Source of the DNA: Panagrolaimus kolymaensis
Taxonomy: Eukaryota > Nematoda > Chromadorea > Rhabditida > Panagrolaimidae
DNA: 64,000 nucleotides
Direction of reading: 5' to 3'
Assembly (NCBI GenBank): GCA_028622995.1
Contig: JAJQJQ010000051.1
Coordinates: 1,178,001 to 1,242,000 of the forward strand
The notes below the pieces were generated by a model. That model saw only the letters and a list, made by a program, of their open reading frames with translations, had not been told where the DNA came from and made no database searches. Both the position numbers and the translations under genes were made by a program. Shown piece by piece: positions 35,297-50,076 of the stretch. Each line of letters opens with the position of its first letter. Positions within the stretch are counted from its first letter, which is position 1.

Positions 35297-36015
35297 TTAT
35301 TGGTTGGATGCAATTCGATGAGCCTTGGAAACAACCAAATTCAAAGTGCCGCGATCCTTTTCAATGGAAGTCCAATAAAAAAGACAAAATAATGCGGGAA
35401 AAATTCCACCAAAAATGCAAACAATAAAATCAGAATTACGGAAGCAAAATAAAATATAATATTGGAGGAACGCAGTCAAGGAGGAAACAAATAATGGAAA
35501 CCAAAAATATGAAGTTGTCGTGGGTAAAATATTTATGTATATAATAATTCCCATTCCAGATCCAACTAAAAAAAGTGAATGAATAAAACAAAATTTTAGT
35601 TATGGTTATCAAAATTTTGTGGAAATTAAAAAACTTTGAATTGAATTTTAAAAAAACTCTTACGAATCCCAAAAATAGCAGAAAATTGTGAAGCATCAAT
35701 TTGGGATGGAAAAATTTCAAAAGCAATAAATTTCATTCCAAAATATCCAAACATAAATCCAATCCAAGAACAAAGAATAATAAACAATAAAATTAAAAAA
35801 ACTAAAAGTGTTACAATTGCTACAGTATAAATCGGAATAATCACGAAATCATTTATGGCTTTATAAATGCCATTAAAAATTCGATGAGTCCATGTTTCAT
35901 TCTTTATATTATTATTTGTATTTGAAGAAGAAGGAGAAAACGAATAAACCATTTTTATTCGAAAAAAAAGAAATGGTAAAAATAAAAATGGAAAACCCCA
36001 AGAAAATGAAATCAT
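35297..36015 (-). CDS. Small multi-pass membrane protein of unknown function
   Basis: Two exons on the minus strand: 36015-35664 and 35565-35297, joined in phase (AIFGI|LGSGMG), 206 residues. The donor GTAAGA and acceptor TTTTTTTAG are good. About five hydrophobic segments are visible: near the start (FSWGFPFLFLPFLFF), at about 65-90 (VAIVTLLVFLILLFIILCSW), and three in exon 2 (GMGIIIYINIL, FPLFVSSLTAFLQYYILF, FIVCIFGGIFPALFCLFY). The soluble C-terminus is short (KDRGTLNLVVSKAHRI). A second Met at 35952 (MVYSFSPSSSN) could be the true start, removing the first hydrophobic stretch. No family is recognised. It is convergent with the CTR gene. Confidence 0.65.
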
Positions 36016-36509
36016 GTTTTTATTATGGAATTTGTTTGTCGAATAAAAGAATTTTTTAAAGCAAATTAATAATCAGTTTTTTTTAGCATTTGAATCAGAA
36101 AATAAAAAGTAAAATTTAAAGAAAAAATTAACAGAGGAGAAGGAAAAATATTTTTGGGAATGAAGTAAACAGCAGAACCTTAAGCAAGATGTATGTCATT
36201 TCATTCTTTGATATAATTATTCATGAGATAGTTAAAATGATTGAAAATAAGGCAAAAAAAAAAATAAGTACCTATGTTTTGATTGATAATCGAATGGTAA
36301 AAAAAAATACTGTTGATTTCAAAAACAAAAATCTTCCATAAACAATTTTGGCAAAACGCAACTCAAATAAAAAACTCACTTTCTTCATCGAAGAAATTTA
36401 TGTTTGAAGAAAAATAAAATTCTTTCAATCTCCAAAATTTTAATATTCTGCAAATTAAAAAATTGTATTGAATTTTATTTATTTGCTTCGTCTAAAGTGT
36501 CTCTTCAAC
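36016..36509. other. Divergent promoter region
   Basis: 494 bp between the start of the minus-strand membrane protein and the start of the 1303-residue gene, presumably holding both promoters and 5' UTRs. No clear core motif is seen. Confidence 0.5.
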
Positions 36510-39500
36510 ATGGAAGAATCAAATATAAGAAGGTCATTGCGATCATCAGCAACGTCAAAGCCACGGAAATATTCTCCAACACCTGAAGAACAACCATCGA
36601 AAGAGAAAAGATTGGTCGGAGCTAAGAATCAACCTCAACCAAATACAAGAGCAACTCGTTCATCATCAAGAAAACCTGTTGAACCACCTGCTGCTGCAAC
36701 TTCAGTATCTACTCCGGCCAATGGTCAAAGGATGTCACTGATCAAAAAATGGGTTCCACCGAAAGAAGATGAGAAGAAATCAAAAGAAGGTAGCAGTGGA
36801 AGATCATCTGTGGTTTCAACGACGTCAACTCAAGGAAAGCAACATACAAGATCATCGGTGGTTTCAACGACGTCATCTCAAAGAAATTATGTTGGAAGAT
36901 CATCTGTGGTTTCAACGACGTCAGCTCAAAGAGAACCTAATGGAAGATTTTCTGCGGCTCCAACATCTCAAAGAAATTCAATTGGAAGATCATCTTTGGC
37001 TCCAACGTCGTCATCTCAAGGAAATAATCCTCTTACAAGATCATCATCTAGACAAAATGCTCCAAGAAAGTCCGTTCAAGCTCAACCAATCAAGATGGAA
37101 ATCAAAATTGAAGAAAGTCAAACGACTCAAATGCTACCACCTCAACGAAATCGAACATTTCATGGTTTAGTTACATATGAAACTCAACCAAGAATCACAT
37201 TGGAAGAAGAAATAAAAAACATTGAAAGAGCAACTAAAGTAAGTTTTTCTAAATACAGCTTTTAAAATGACACTTGTTTGTTTTTAGAATACAGTTATGG
37301 ATCCATCATCAAGTTCTTCCATGCCTCGTCATAATACTCGTTCATCAAAATCACGTCAAACTCCTTCAACTTCAACACCTCTTCGACGTTTAGCGCTGTC
37401 TTCAATTCCACCAAGAGCTGTTTTGCCTTTACCATCAACGGCTGTTTCAAATGATCCACCTCGTTTATCTCAACCTTCTGCGATGATTTCCTATGAACCT
37501 CTTGTTTTGCTTGAACATTCTTCACCAACTGCTGCAAATGATCCACCAGCTTTATTTGAACCATCAACAATGATTTCAAATGATCCACATGGTTTAACTC
37601 AAACTTTACCATTTGTCTCTATTGCACCATCTGTTTTATCTGCGACTCCAGTGATGGTTTCAAATGATTCAATATCTGCTGCAAAAGAAATGTTTCAACT
37701 TTCACCATCTCTATCAACTTGTGAAGTTACTGAAGAACCGATCGAAGATGAAGAATTATCACTTTTAATTGTTGCTGAACCTGGAAAAATTCCAACACCT
37801 CTTGCTTTAGATGGACAAGTTCGTTGCCAAACTTTTTTAATTACTTTTAACGGTTATGCTTTTAGGCACAACTTCCTCAAGATCCTGTGAAACAAGTTGA
37901 AGTTACTGCTCAAATTCCTGAGAGCTCGTTTTCATCACGTTTTCCAATTCGAGAATTGCGAAAACCAAAATCAAAAGACTTTTCTCCACCATCTTCTAGT
38001 CGTCTTTCTCATTCAACTCCTGTATCATCGACTGCTGCTGCTGCTAAATCTTTAACTAGAAAATTTGCTAAATCATCTCAAAAGAACGAATTTCTTTTTC
38101 AAAATCCCCTTGATGCTTTATTCGAAAAATTTTCAAAAGAATCAACTTCAATCGTGCCTTCTCCTGTTGGTATAATACAAAAGTCTCCTGTGGTTGTAAA
38201 TCAGCCTCAAAATGAATCAACCATTCAAGAAAAGCCTATGGAACTTATGGATGCTGTAAAAGAAGAACAACCAAATGAAGATAATATCAAAGTTGATGTT
38301 CCTGTTGACACTAAAGAATTTGATCCACAAGTAACTTCAATGGAAGTTGATGAATACGATTTCGATTCATTTGAACCTAACGAAGTATCTATTCCTGTCA
38401 TCCAACCTAGCAATTTTGTTATTCATGAAGCTACTGAACATCATCGTGTTGAAGAAGAATCTGGTCGTGATCGAGGAAAATCCAAGAGTGTTCTCCAACT
38501 TGCACCATCTTTAATTCCTCGAACTCCTTCTGGTAAAACACGCAAAATGGTTCCTAAATTTTCTGCATCTGATACTTCGTCTCTTCCTTCAATAGCTCAT
38601 CTAATTAATATTAGTGCTGATAAAGATGAAATCGAAGCTATGGATACAACAACAACTCAAGGAAATGATGACAAAAAGAAACGTAAGAAGCGGCGGAAGA
38701 GTAAATTGCTTTCATCTAAACCAAGAAAAAGAAAGCCAAAAGCTACTCGTAAGTTGTGTTTAACTTTTTTTTATGATCATAACTATAAATTAAAGTTTTT
38801 TAGCTGAAGAAGTTGATTATGAATACATCATTGAAGATGGAGAAGAAGAAGAAAATGTTACGGATGATAAAGACGAATCGGATGTTGATTGCTTCGACGA
38901 ATGTGAACTTCAAGAATATGGTGAAAATGCAAAAGAATTTTTATGCGAACTTCATCCTGATTTATCTGCATCATTTGATCCATACGAACAAGAAGATGAT
39001 AGCTATTTTACTCGTTTTATTTTATTGTAATCCTTTTTTTTCTTCTTTATTTTGTTAAACTAATGTCACTATTATTTTAGTGGACGAGAAAAAACAACTC
39101 CTGTTCAAATTGAAATCGAACCAGCAAATGGATATCCTTCTTACTTGAAGGTTTTTGAACAAAGTGCTTTACAAATCATTGAAACTGCACAAAGGAAGTT
39201 AGCTGAAACAGGAAATCATCTTCAATTTCCTGCTACTCGATTCAACCAACAACAAACATTCTTTGCTTTGCGTTATCAATTTGGTCAAAATGCTGGAAGT
39301 TTGAGTGAAGTGTTCATTCATGGCATCTCCGAAGTTCATAAAGTTGTGGAAGAATCAAAAAAAGAAAAGTATCCTCTTCCATATTTTTATGTCAAATGCT
39401 GTGAAATTGCAAAGTTTGTTGGTGAAGCTTTGGTTGCTTTTCCTTCACCTTCCATATGTGCGCTTCATCGCTTTTGTTTATCATATTCAGAACTTCATCT

Positions 39501-40892
39501 TCTCTGTGATTATCTCATCCTTTGTCGTTTTGTTAATCAAGTTGGTTTTTCTTACATATTATTTTTAACTTTCATTCTTCTTTTTTCAGGTTGTTGGTCT
39601 AAGTGATTTGTTCAGTGATATCAATGTTGGACTTATGCGGGAATTGAATGACATCTTTATTGAAAACATCAAACACAAAATGGCTGATCCTTTTTATAGT
39701 ATGAAGATCAAATTCACTCGTCATTTTCCACTTGAAGAACTTGTGGTTCTTACATTTGTTTGTAAGAATGCTGATTCCGAAGAAGATTCGCCATTTCAAC
39801 GTATGATGACATGGTTTAAGTAAGTTTAATGGGAATATTTATAACTACTAAAAGTTGTTTTTATTTTTAGCCGAGGCTTTCGACAAATGGGTGCTACGGT
39901 TGATTCGTGTACATTGAATGCTGAATGGAATGGCGAACCACATATGGTCAAAGCTTCAACGTATTGTGCAATGTCAGTGATGCAAAGCTATCTCAAGTTC
40001 ATTATCAATACATATCCTGATAAGAAGATCGTTGTGGTAAATTATGGTGAACCTTCAATGCTCATTTATCAAGCCATCCATTTTGTGGAAAGAATTTGGG
40101 GCATTATCAACATTGGCTTTCCAACATACTGTATCCAAGAAGAAATTGAACATGTTCGTGGCGTATGTTGTTGCTTTTTTTCTTTCATTTTAGTTAACCT
40201 TTATGATCATTTTTAGGGTGTTGAAGATATGAGCTTGAATGAAGCATACTGTCCATCGCTGTTTGTAACTGGTGAACTTGCTGAAGATGCAGAAATTTCG
40301 CATTATTCTCAAATTTTGAAGCATTACAAAACTAAAGAAGCTGGATTGATCATTGTTGGAGATGCTGATAAAACTTTGAATGTTAAAAATGATACTCTGC
40401 TGCATTATCGTATCACCCCTGCATGTATCAAACGTATACTCCTTGTATGTTTATTTCTTTCTTCTTGTTACTCTATGTTAACTTACATCTTTGTTTTTAG
40501 GAACACTTCTATGATTTTATTATGAAATGCATTGGGAAACCTGCTTGTCCAACACGATTCAATCTACCTATTGAAAACAAAGATGATCCTGATTATGAAG
40601 TGTATCTCCAAATGAAAGATGAAGTGACTCGAATGCATACCGAATTGTTCAAGAAAACTTCAAACAATTATGATGTTTGTGTTACTCTGTAAGTTTATTC
40701 CTTTTATTACTGAAAATGGTTACTAACTTTTTTCTCTTTTTTAGTGGTAAGAAAATTGGTGACAAAGGAACAAGTGTTACGAATGCAACACATTTGAAGA
40801 AAGACAACATGATCGCCGCTGAAGCTTCTCATCAACTTCAAAGACCAATCGAAATGTTCTCTGATGCTTTATCAAAAGTGCAATTGAAATAA
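36510..40892 (+). CDS. Large unrecognised protein: repeat-rich disordered half plus globular C-terminal half
   Basis: Ten exons: 36510-37238, 37288-37818, 37866-38748, 38804-39026, 39081-39540, 39590-39819, 39871-40162, 40217-40444, 40501-40688, 40745-40892; 1303 residues, introns only 47-56 nt. Residues 1-715 look disordered. They are Arg/Ser-rich with about five 20-residue repeats (GRSSVVSTTSSQR core), then a repeat around SNDPP, then a strong basic nuclear-localisation-like run ending exon 3 (KKKRKKRRKSKLL, KPRKRKPKA), followed by an acidic patch (IEDGEEEENVTDD). From about residue 790 the chain looks globular (YPSYLKVFEQSALQIIETAQ, ALRYQFGQNAGSLSEVF, KKIVVVNYGEPSMLIYQA, GLIIVGDADKTLN). 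I recognise no family. The globular half could be a diverged nuclease-like or adaptor fold, but that is speculation. AATAAA at 40964. Confidence 0.85.
36793..37050 (+). repeat. In-frame tandem coding repeat
   Basis: Within exon 1 of the large gene, units of about 57-60 bp repeat around AGATCATCTGTGGTTTCAAC GACGTCA and encode GRSSVVSTTS followed by a variable Gln/Arg spacer. Three copies are near identical and two are diverged (GRFSAAPTSQR, GRSSLAPTSSS). Confidence 0.8.
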
Positions 40893-40963
40893 TTTTTTTG
40901 TAATTTTATTGTTTTGTTTTGTCATTTCTTTGTTTGTTCTTTTATTATTCACATTGTTTCGTT

Positions 40964-40969
40964 AATAAA
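40964..40969 (+). terminator. Poly(A) signal of the 1303-residue gene
   Basis: AATAAA 72 nt after the stop codon. The hAT-like element starts about 60 bp further downstream. Confidence 0.55.
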
Positions 40970-41019
40970 AACGTGTATCCTTCTTTTTACAATTGTCATT
41001 TTCTCTTCGTGTGTGTTTG

Positions 41020-41445
41020 GTTGCCTGCAGTGCTGTGACTCGCACCGCACCCGCACCACACCGGTGCGCACCGGTGCGCACCAGCTGGTGCGGTGCTCGG
41101 TGCTAATTTTAAAAACCACGGTGCTCGGTGCGGTGCTTAGTGCGATAAAAAAATTTTAAATCTAAAAATTCGGAATTTTCAGCTTTTTTTTGACTTTTAT
41201 TAAGCTTAAAAGTGCTGGAAAACGCTATAAAACACGTTTAAATAAGCCTTTTGTTATTATTATATTCAAAAATAGCAATTATAAAAAAATTAATAAAAAA
41301 AATTTTGGTGCCGGAACGGTGCTTGGTGCGATTTTTAAAAATGGCTGGTGCTCGGTGCGGTGCCCGGTGCGACCATTTGGGATCTCCGGTGCGTGGTGCG
41401 GTGCTCGGTGCGACCAAAAGTCAAAGTCACAACACTGGTTGCCTG
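41020..41445. mobile_element. hAT-like MITE, GGTGC-rich, with 8-bp target duplication
   Basis: Element 41028-41437 (410 bp) is flanked by perfect 8-bp direct repeats GTTGCCTG at 41020-41027 and 41438-41445. Termini are 13-bp inverted repeats with one mismatch, CAGTGCTGTGACT and AGTCACAACACTG. CAGNG-type ends and an 8-bp duplication are hAT hallmarks. The interior is made of GGTGCGGTGCTCGGTGC-like units on both sides of an AT-rich middle, far more GC-rich than the host. It has no transposase, so it is non-autonomous. It sits between two convergent genes. Confidence 0.9.
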
Positions 41446-41920
41446 AAAATCTTTCATTGGAAATTTACAAAAGAAAGAAGAAAAAGTTTTTGTAATTTGC
41501 ATAAACATGAATGAAAGCTGTGCAAAAAAATTGAAGCTTGCTTTTCATTAACTTTGAAAAGAAGCAGTGATGAAAGAGAGACGTTTGTCTTTTAGGTGCT
41601 TGCGTTTAAGCATGTCGTTGTTCGATCTTTGAAAGGATCAAGAGTATCCAAAAAATGTCAGGAAATAAACTAAAATTCATGGAAATGCTATTGAGTTTTG
41701 TTTTACTGATGTTTTAGGATTAGTTTTATGAAGGACTTTCATAGAATAAAATGCACTGCTTTGTCACTGATATGATTGCATTAGTACCTTATTTTACTAA
41801 GTTTTGCGCATTGGAAGCTATAAACAAACAAATATTTTTGAAACAAAAACTTTATTATTATAAACATTTATTAAATATTATTAACAACAAAAACTTTAGT
41901 AATATTATTGCTTTTTGATT
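41446..41920. other. Short intergenic spacer
   Basis: 475 bp between the MITE and the stop codon of the convergent tetraspanin gene, including that gene's 3' UTR. Nothing else is recognised. Confidence 0.5.
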
Positions 41921-43762
41921 TCATTTCTTTGGTTGTTGTTTATCACTTGGTTCATCAACAAAATTTTGTAATTCTTTGAAACTTGGAAGGAAGAAAGCAA
42001 GATTGGAGGTTGAAGCAGCCAAAGCGATTTCATTCAAAGGTCTTCCTTCTTCAATTGCAACCAAAGCACGACGATCATCTCGAATAGCTTCCATTTCAGA
42101 ATTATCATCTCGAATAGGCCATGAATTTCCATTTCCACAACAACAAAACATTTCATCCAACATTCGACTAAATGAACCAAGATTTTTCAAAGATGTTGGA
42201 TCAACCTAAAATAGTAAAGTTGTATTAGTTTTTGAAAATCCTTTCAATAAATTTACCAATTGAGTTCGAGGATTAACCGATCCCATTCCAGTACTTTCTG
42301 CTAAAGTAATATTCAAAAATATGACAACAATAAACCAAAGAATGCAAAGACCAATCGAAGTTCCTAAAGCATAATAACCCCATTCCATTATTTGTTGACC
42401 AATAACACCAATGCAACCATCTGTATTCATTTGTTTAGGATATCTAAAAAATGAAACATATTTTAATCATGTTCAACCTTTATGGAAAAAACTTACTCTG
42501 CACCGATTTTTCCTGAAAGTTTTTTAAAGTTGTTTTCATTCACCCATTTTGTGAAGCTTTCTAAAGTCATGTTTGATTGGTTGCATTTTGAGGTGGAGTT
42601 CTTTGCAAATTCAGAAATACAACATGATTTTGGAGAGTAATATGCCATGGAACGTGTTGTTGAATTAAGGTTGAGATTTGAAGTCCATTCAGATTGAAAC
42701 GGGATGCTTCGACTTTCATTTGTGCCTAATTCTTGCCATTCGAACATGGTGATATTGTGCCAATCTTTTGCGCTATTGAATCCGCAACATTGATATTGTT
42801 CTTGAATTCTATGAATTACATCTCCATGAGGATTATTTTGAAAGTCCTTGAATGCAATATTTCCAATAAAAGAATTGAGTAAAACTTCTTGATTGAATCC
42901 AACGATCGCTAAAAAATGTGATTCTTTAATATTGCAGCAAAGAAAGAATGAAACAAACCAATGGAAAACAGAATAAAGAACAACCAAAAATTAAGAAAGA
43001 ACCCAGTTGCAAGCGAAATGGATATAGCACGAACATGACGAAGAAAAGTTGATAGAATGAGGCTTACATCCACCAGAATTGCCAAAAAACAAAATACATA
43101 AACGGCGATGCATAAACTTTGAATGATTTGAATAACCTAAAAGTATGATTTCAATTCATGGATGCTACCTTTAAAGAATAAAACTTACAGAAGCTGGAAT
43201 GGCAGGAGCTTGAATGGTATTGGATTCTTCATTTTCAGGATAAACAGATTCAAAAGCTTCGACCAAATTTGTTAAAGTTTCAGAGTGAAAAGAAATGGTC
43301 ATTCCAAGAATTAAACCTTCCCTAAAAATGAATGAGGTTAATAATGACACACAAAAGCTTCAAAAAGTAAAAAACTTACAAAGCAATTCTAAGAAAGCAA
43401 CAAATAATTGCAAAAACTATAACAAAACAAGAGCGTCGAGGTTCCAATGAGAATTGATCATAATAAGTTAAAGTTTCACCATTAAATAAAGTTCGAAGAG
43501 ATGAAAGCGTTTGTTTGATGGCCCAAGTTTCTTCCAAAGCATTTCTTGCAGCAAATTTATTATTATTCTTAATAAAAAGAGGTTTAGGCTTTTCATCTTT
43601 AGGCAAAATTGGAGTTGTTGTTGCTGCTCGTCGATGTTGCTTCTTCTTTTTTGGTGTTGATTTTGATCGATGTCTTCGATGAATTTCAGCAGCAGCAGCA
43701 ACTTCAGATGGTTTCAGCGGTGGATGAGGATGAGGAGGAGGTTGATTTCTTTCTTCATCCAT
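41921..43762 (-). CDS. Tetraspanin with long cytosolic tails
   Basis: Six exons on the minus strand: 43762-43380, 43321-43189, 43136-42959, 42908-42497, 42443-42257, 42205-41921; 525 residues, about twice the usual tetraspanin length. A cytosolic N-terminus of about 110 residues is Pro/His-rich then basic (RRHRSKSTPKKKKQHRR). TM1 is near CFVIVFAIICCFLRIALEGL, TM2 near VIQIIQSLCIAVYVFCFLAI, TM3 near FFLNFWLFFILFSIAIV. The large extracellular loop has the defining CCG motif (EQYQCCGFNSAKDW), PKSCC and later DGC cysteines, and several N-glycosylation sites (NIT, NES, NST, NMT). TM4 is ALGTSIGLCILWFIVVIF. The C-terminal tail is about 110 residues with a CCC cluster. Tetraspanins organise membrane microdomains. 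The ATG follows a 3' splice site by 60 nt. Confidence 0.88.
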
Positions 43763-44349
43763 TTTCTTCTTCTTCACAGTTGATTGTTATTGCTTTGAAA
43801 AAACATGTGAATGATTTCTTCTAAGAAAATAATGAAATAGAAAAAAGTTATAATGCAAATTTTGCTAAAGTTTTGCTGCGGCAAAATAGTTTTCATTCTG
43901 ATGAGGAAATGTGCAGTGGCGTTCTATGGTCGAAAGTTCTCTCGAAGCCTCCAGAAGCAGGCGGCAGCCTAAAATCGTTTTCATTTTTTTTTTACTTTTG
44001 CTCGTCTTTCACTTGTTCCTAGCTTATTTGTTCGCTTGCCTAATTGTTGTTGATCCTAATAAACTTATTGGATATTAATCAGGTAGAGTAATTCCTCTGC
44101 ACATTCTGTTTTTCGCTTGTGGATGTTTGGAAATGACCTTGGATTTAAAAAAGGAAATATTTTTCTTTTTGTTTGTTGGGTTAGCTTTTTTTGAGTATGC
44201 TTTATTATTATTTTTATCTCTCTTTCTGAATACAAAAAAGTAACAAAGGAATAACCATTAACGAAGTAATAATAATAATGTAAAAGCAATGGAGGTAATA
44301 ACTTTAAAAAATAATTTTTAGACAAACCAAACAAAAACAAGAAAAAGAA
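43763..44349. other. Spacer between ragc-1 and the tetraspanin gene
   Basis: 587 bp. It contains an ATTTTCTTAG acceptor on the minus strand at 43821-43830, probably for trans-splicing of the tetraspanin mRNA, and the ragc-1 3' UTR. The frame at 44065-44340 is low-complexity. Confidence 0.5.
43821..43830 (-). promoter_or_regulatory. Probable trans-splice acceptor of the tetraspanin mRNA
   Basis: Minus-strand ATTTTCTTAG ends 59 nt upstream of the ATG at 43762, with no upstream exon evident. Confidence 0.45.
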
Positions 44350-46029
44350 TTATTTTTGTGTATCCAAAACATCATTAGATTGTTTACCAACTTCAAAAAC
44401 TTCGCTTACACCTTTTTTAAATACATTAAAATTATAATCAATTAAACCTTGCTTTTCAAAATTTTCTTTTTTTACTACTCCAACCAAAGCCAAATATCGA
44501 TTTATTTGTTTCATAAATAATATTTGATTTGTTTTTAATCGAACCACAGATTGTGAATCAAGATCATACCCATCTTTTGGTGGTTCATCCGATGATGGAA
44601 TCCTTAAAAATAAAAAAGGTTATAATTATGAAGAAAAATTTTTTTTGCGTCTGTTGCTACTGGGTTAGATGCATTTTGTTTAAACTTTGACCACATCAAA
44701 AAATTAGAGCAATCGAAGTTAGGATAAAATTAGCTAGCTAGCGCGAATATGTAAAAACAACCCTTACCCTCCATAAATTGCAGCTAAATCAGTTGTTACA
44801 TCAATCATATCACAACATAATTCATATATGGGCATATCCACTGGTGAAGTATCAGTTGCAATATAAATTTTACTTGAAACATCAAATAAAAATGATTTTT
44901 CCACATTTGACGCGGCATTAAATAAATCCAATAATTTCACTAATGCAGGAAGTTGTTTAACAAGCTTTTGAATGACTTTAGAAAAGGCTTCAAAAATTGA
45001 ATGATCATAAATGGAAGTCATGTGATAATTAATATATGCTGTTTCAAGTTGATTATCAGCAAGATCATCTTGAACCTTTTGAAAAATCCTACGAAATGTT
45101 GCCATTCGAGTTTCTTCTGAAAGTCCATCAACTTTATGAATAAATACTTCAAATTTAATATTTGGATTAATTGGATATGCTCGAACTATGGCATTTGTCA
45201 TCTTTCGAATGGCTTCACTCATTTCTGATTGAGCATCAATAACAAAAAGAAGGGCGCCACATTGAGAAAAGATAGTTCGAGGATTTAATGAAGCTTCAAA
45301 TGGATCCACTTGTCCAGGAAATTCAATAGTTTTAAGGTTTATGAATGAACCAGTTACAGCTGAAAAAAAATATATGCAAATATAAGAATTAGAAGATTTG
45401 GGTTGAAAGCAAAAATGAAGACAATGTTGTTGCTATGGAAGGATGGAAGCAAGAAAAATGGATGCTTTAAAACTTTGATCATGCAACAACAACAAAAAAT
45501 GAATCCATTTCCTGCTTTTTAGAATTAAAAAATGGATTAGTCATCAATCACATGACTCGAATTTGCTTATGATGAATATATTTCCAAACTCCTTATTTTC
45601 ACATTATTTAGCCGCGGAATTTCAAACCCAAGCTATCTCCAAAATCAATCAAAAAGTTAGAAAAAAAAGCTTCCATAATTATCAACCTCCAAACTTCATC
45701 CTTCAATAATTCCTTCCATCTTATCTTTAACTAAAAGCTTACGTTCATCTGTAACTCGAGCAGTACTTTCAACAAATAATGTTTCATTAGGTGACATTTT
45801 TTGAAATACTACCTTTCTTATTGATGTTTTACCACTTCTGTAATATATCATTCATTAATTAGTTAGTCCATATATTCCAACAAAACAAAATTTAAAACCA
45901 TTACCGTTTTTGTCCCATAATAACGATGGTTGGACGATAGCTTGCATCGGATTCCTTATCGCTATCACTGTCATCATAATTATAATTATCAGAATAATAT
46001 GGATTCGATTCAGGTAAAAGTGAAGACAT
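44350..46029 (-). CDS. ragc-1: Rag GTPase C/D (TORC1 pathway)
   Basis: Four minus-strand exons: 46029-45905, 45837-45743, 45359-44768, 44602-44350; 354 residues. The start [17 protein letters not shown] is an acidic/Tyr-rich tail. GTPase motifs follow: P-loop GQKRSGKTS at about 39-47, [15 protein letters not shown] (switch I region, near-identical in RagC), FPGQ (G3, with Pro in place of Ala as in Rag proteins), and HKVDG (G4). The roadblock-like C-terminal domain starts near [19 protein letters not shown] and includes [10 protein letters not shown] and [20 protein letters not shown]. RagC pairs with RagA on lysosomes to recruit TORC1 in response to amino acids. The length, without the longer vertebrate C-terminal tail, is typical of invertebrates. 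A 383-nt intron separates exons 2 and 3. Confidence 0.95.
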
Positions 46030-46517
46030 GATTCACATACAAAAGATGAAAATGTTCTGCAACAAGCAATAGCAGCAGCAGCGCCACCAAAAAGCTAAAA
46101 ATCAACCAAAAAAAGAAAGATAAAATTGTTGCAACTTGCAAGAAAAAAAATGTTTTCAAGCAACCACGAATTCCAACCCTTTATTGAATAACAACTTTCA
46201 AAAATTCCCGCCTTTTCCTGCCTTTATCGTGATCTGCTGATGCTTTATGTGTTTATGCTTGCATGGTCATAGTCATACACAACCAAAGTTTGTGTTAACA
46301 TCGTTTATTATGCCCTAACTTTTAACATAAAAGACTATTATAACAATAAGCTACAGACATTTTATCCATCAAATATGAAAAAGACAAAAGAAAAGAAGAA
46401 GAAAAACAGAAGTCGAGTTTATTTTTAGATAAAGGACATAGAAAAAGATGACAACGACAAAAAAATAAGAAATAATAATAAAACAAAGATAAATGTTAAA
46501 TTAGAAAGATAAAACAT
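46030..46517. other. Spacer between ran-1 and ragc-1
   Basis: 488 bp with the ran-1 3' UTR and a minus-strand acceptor GTTGCAG at about 46057-46063, 28 nt upstream of the ragc-1 ATG. No other feature is seen. Confidence 0.5.
46057..46063 (-). promoter_or_regulatory. Probable trans-splice acceptor of the ragc-1 mRNA
   Basis: Minus-strand GTTGCAG lies 28 nt upstream of the start codon with no upstream coding exon evident. Confidence 0.4.
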
Positions 46518-47226
<709 letters not shown>

Positions 47227-47233
47227 CTAAAAA
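47227..47233 (-). promoter_or_regulatory. Probable trans-splice acceptor of the ran-1 mRNA
   Basis: Minus-strand CATTTTTAG ends 21 nt upstream of the ran-1 ATG. The distance from the mcm-7 stop codon (47437) is only about 210 nt, compatible with an operon intercistronic region. Confidence 0.5.
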
Positions 47234-47436
47234 TGAAACAAGATAAAATGAAAGTTGAAAAACAAAAGCAAATAAAGGTATCAAAACGTTAAAACGTTTC
47301 ATAAAACAAGATGATGCTTCAAAATAATGCAAAAACACATGTTATTTAACCATAAATTAAACAGATAAAAAAGAAAACATTTTACAAAAAAACATAGCAA
47401 ACATAGTAAAGTAAAAAGAGGTACAATAATAGAAAA

Positions 47437-50076
<2,640 letters not shown>

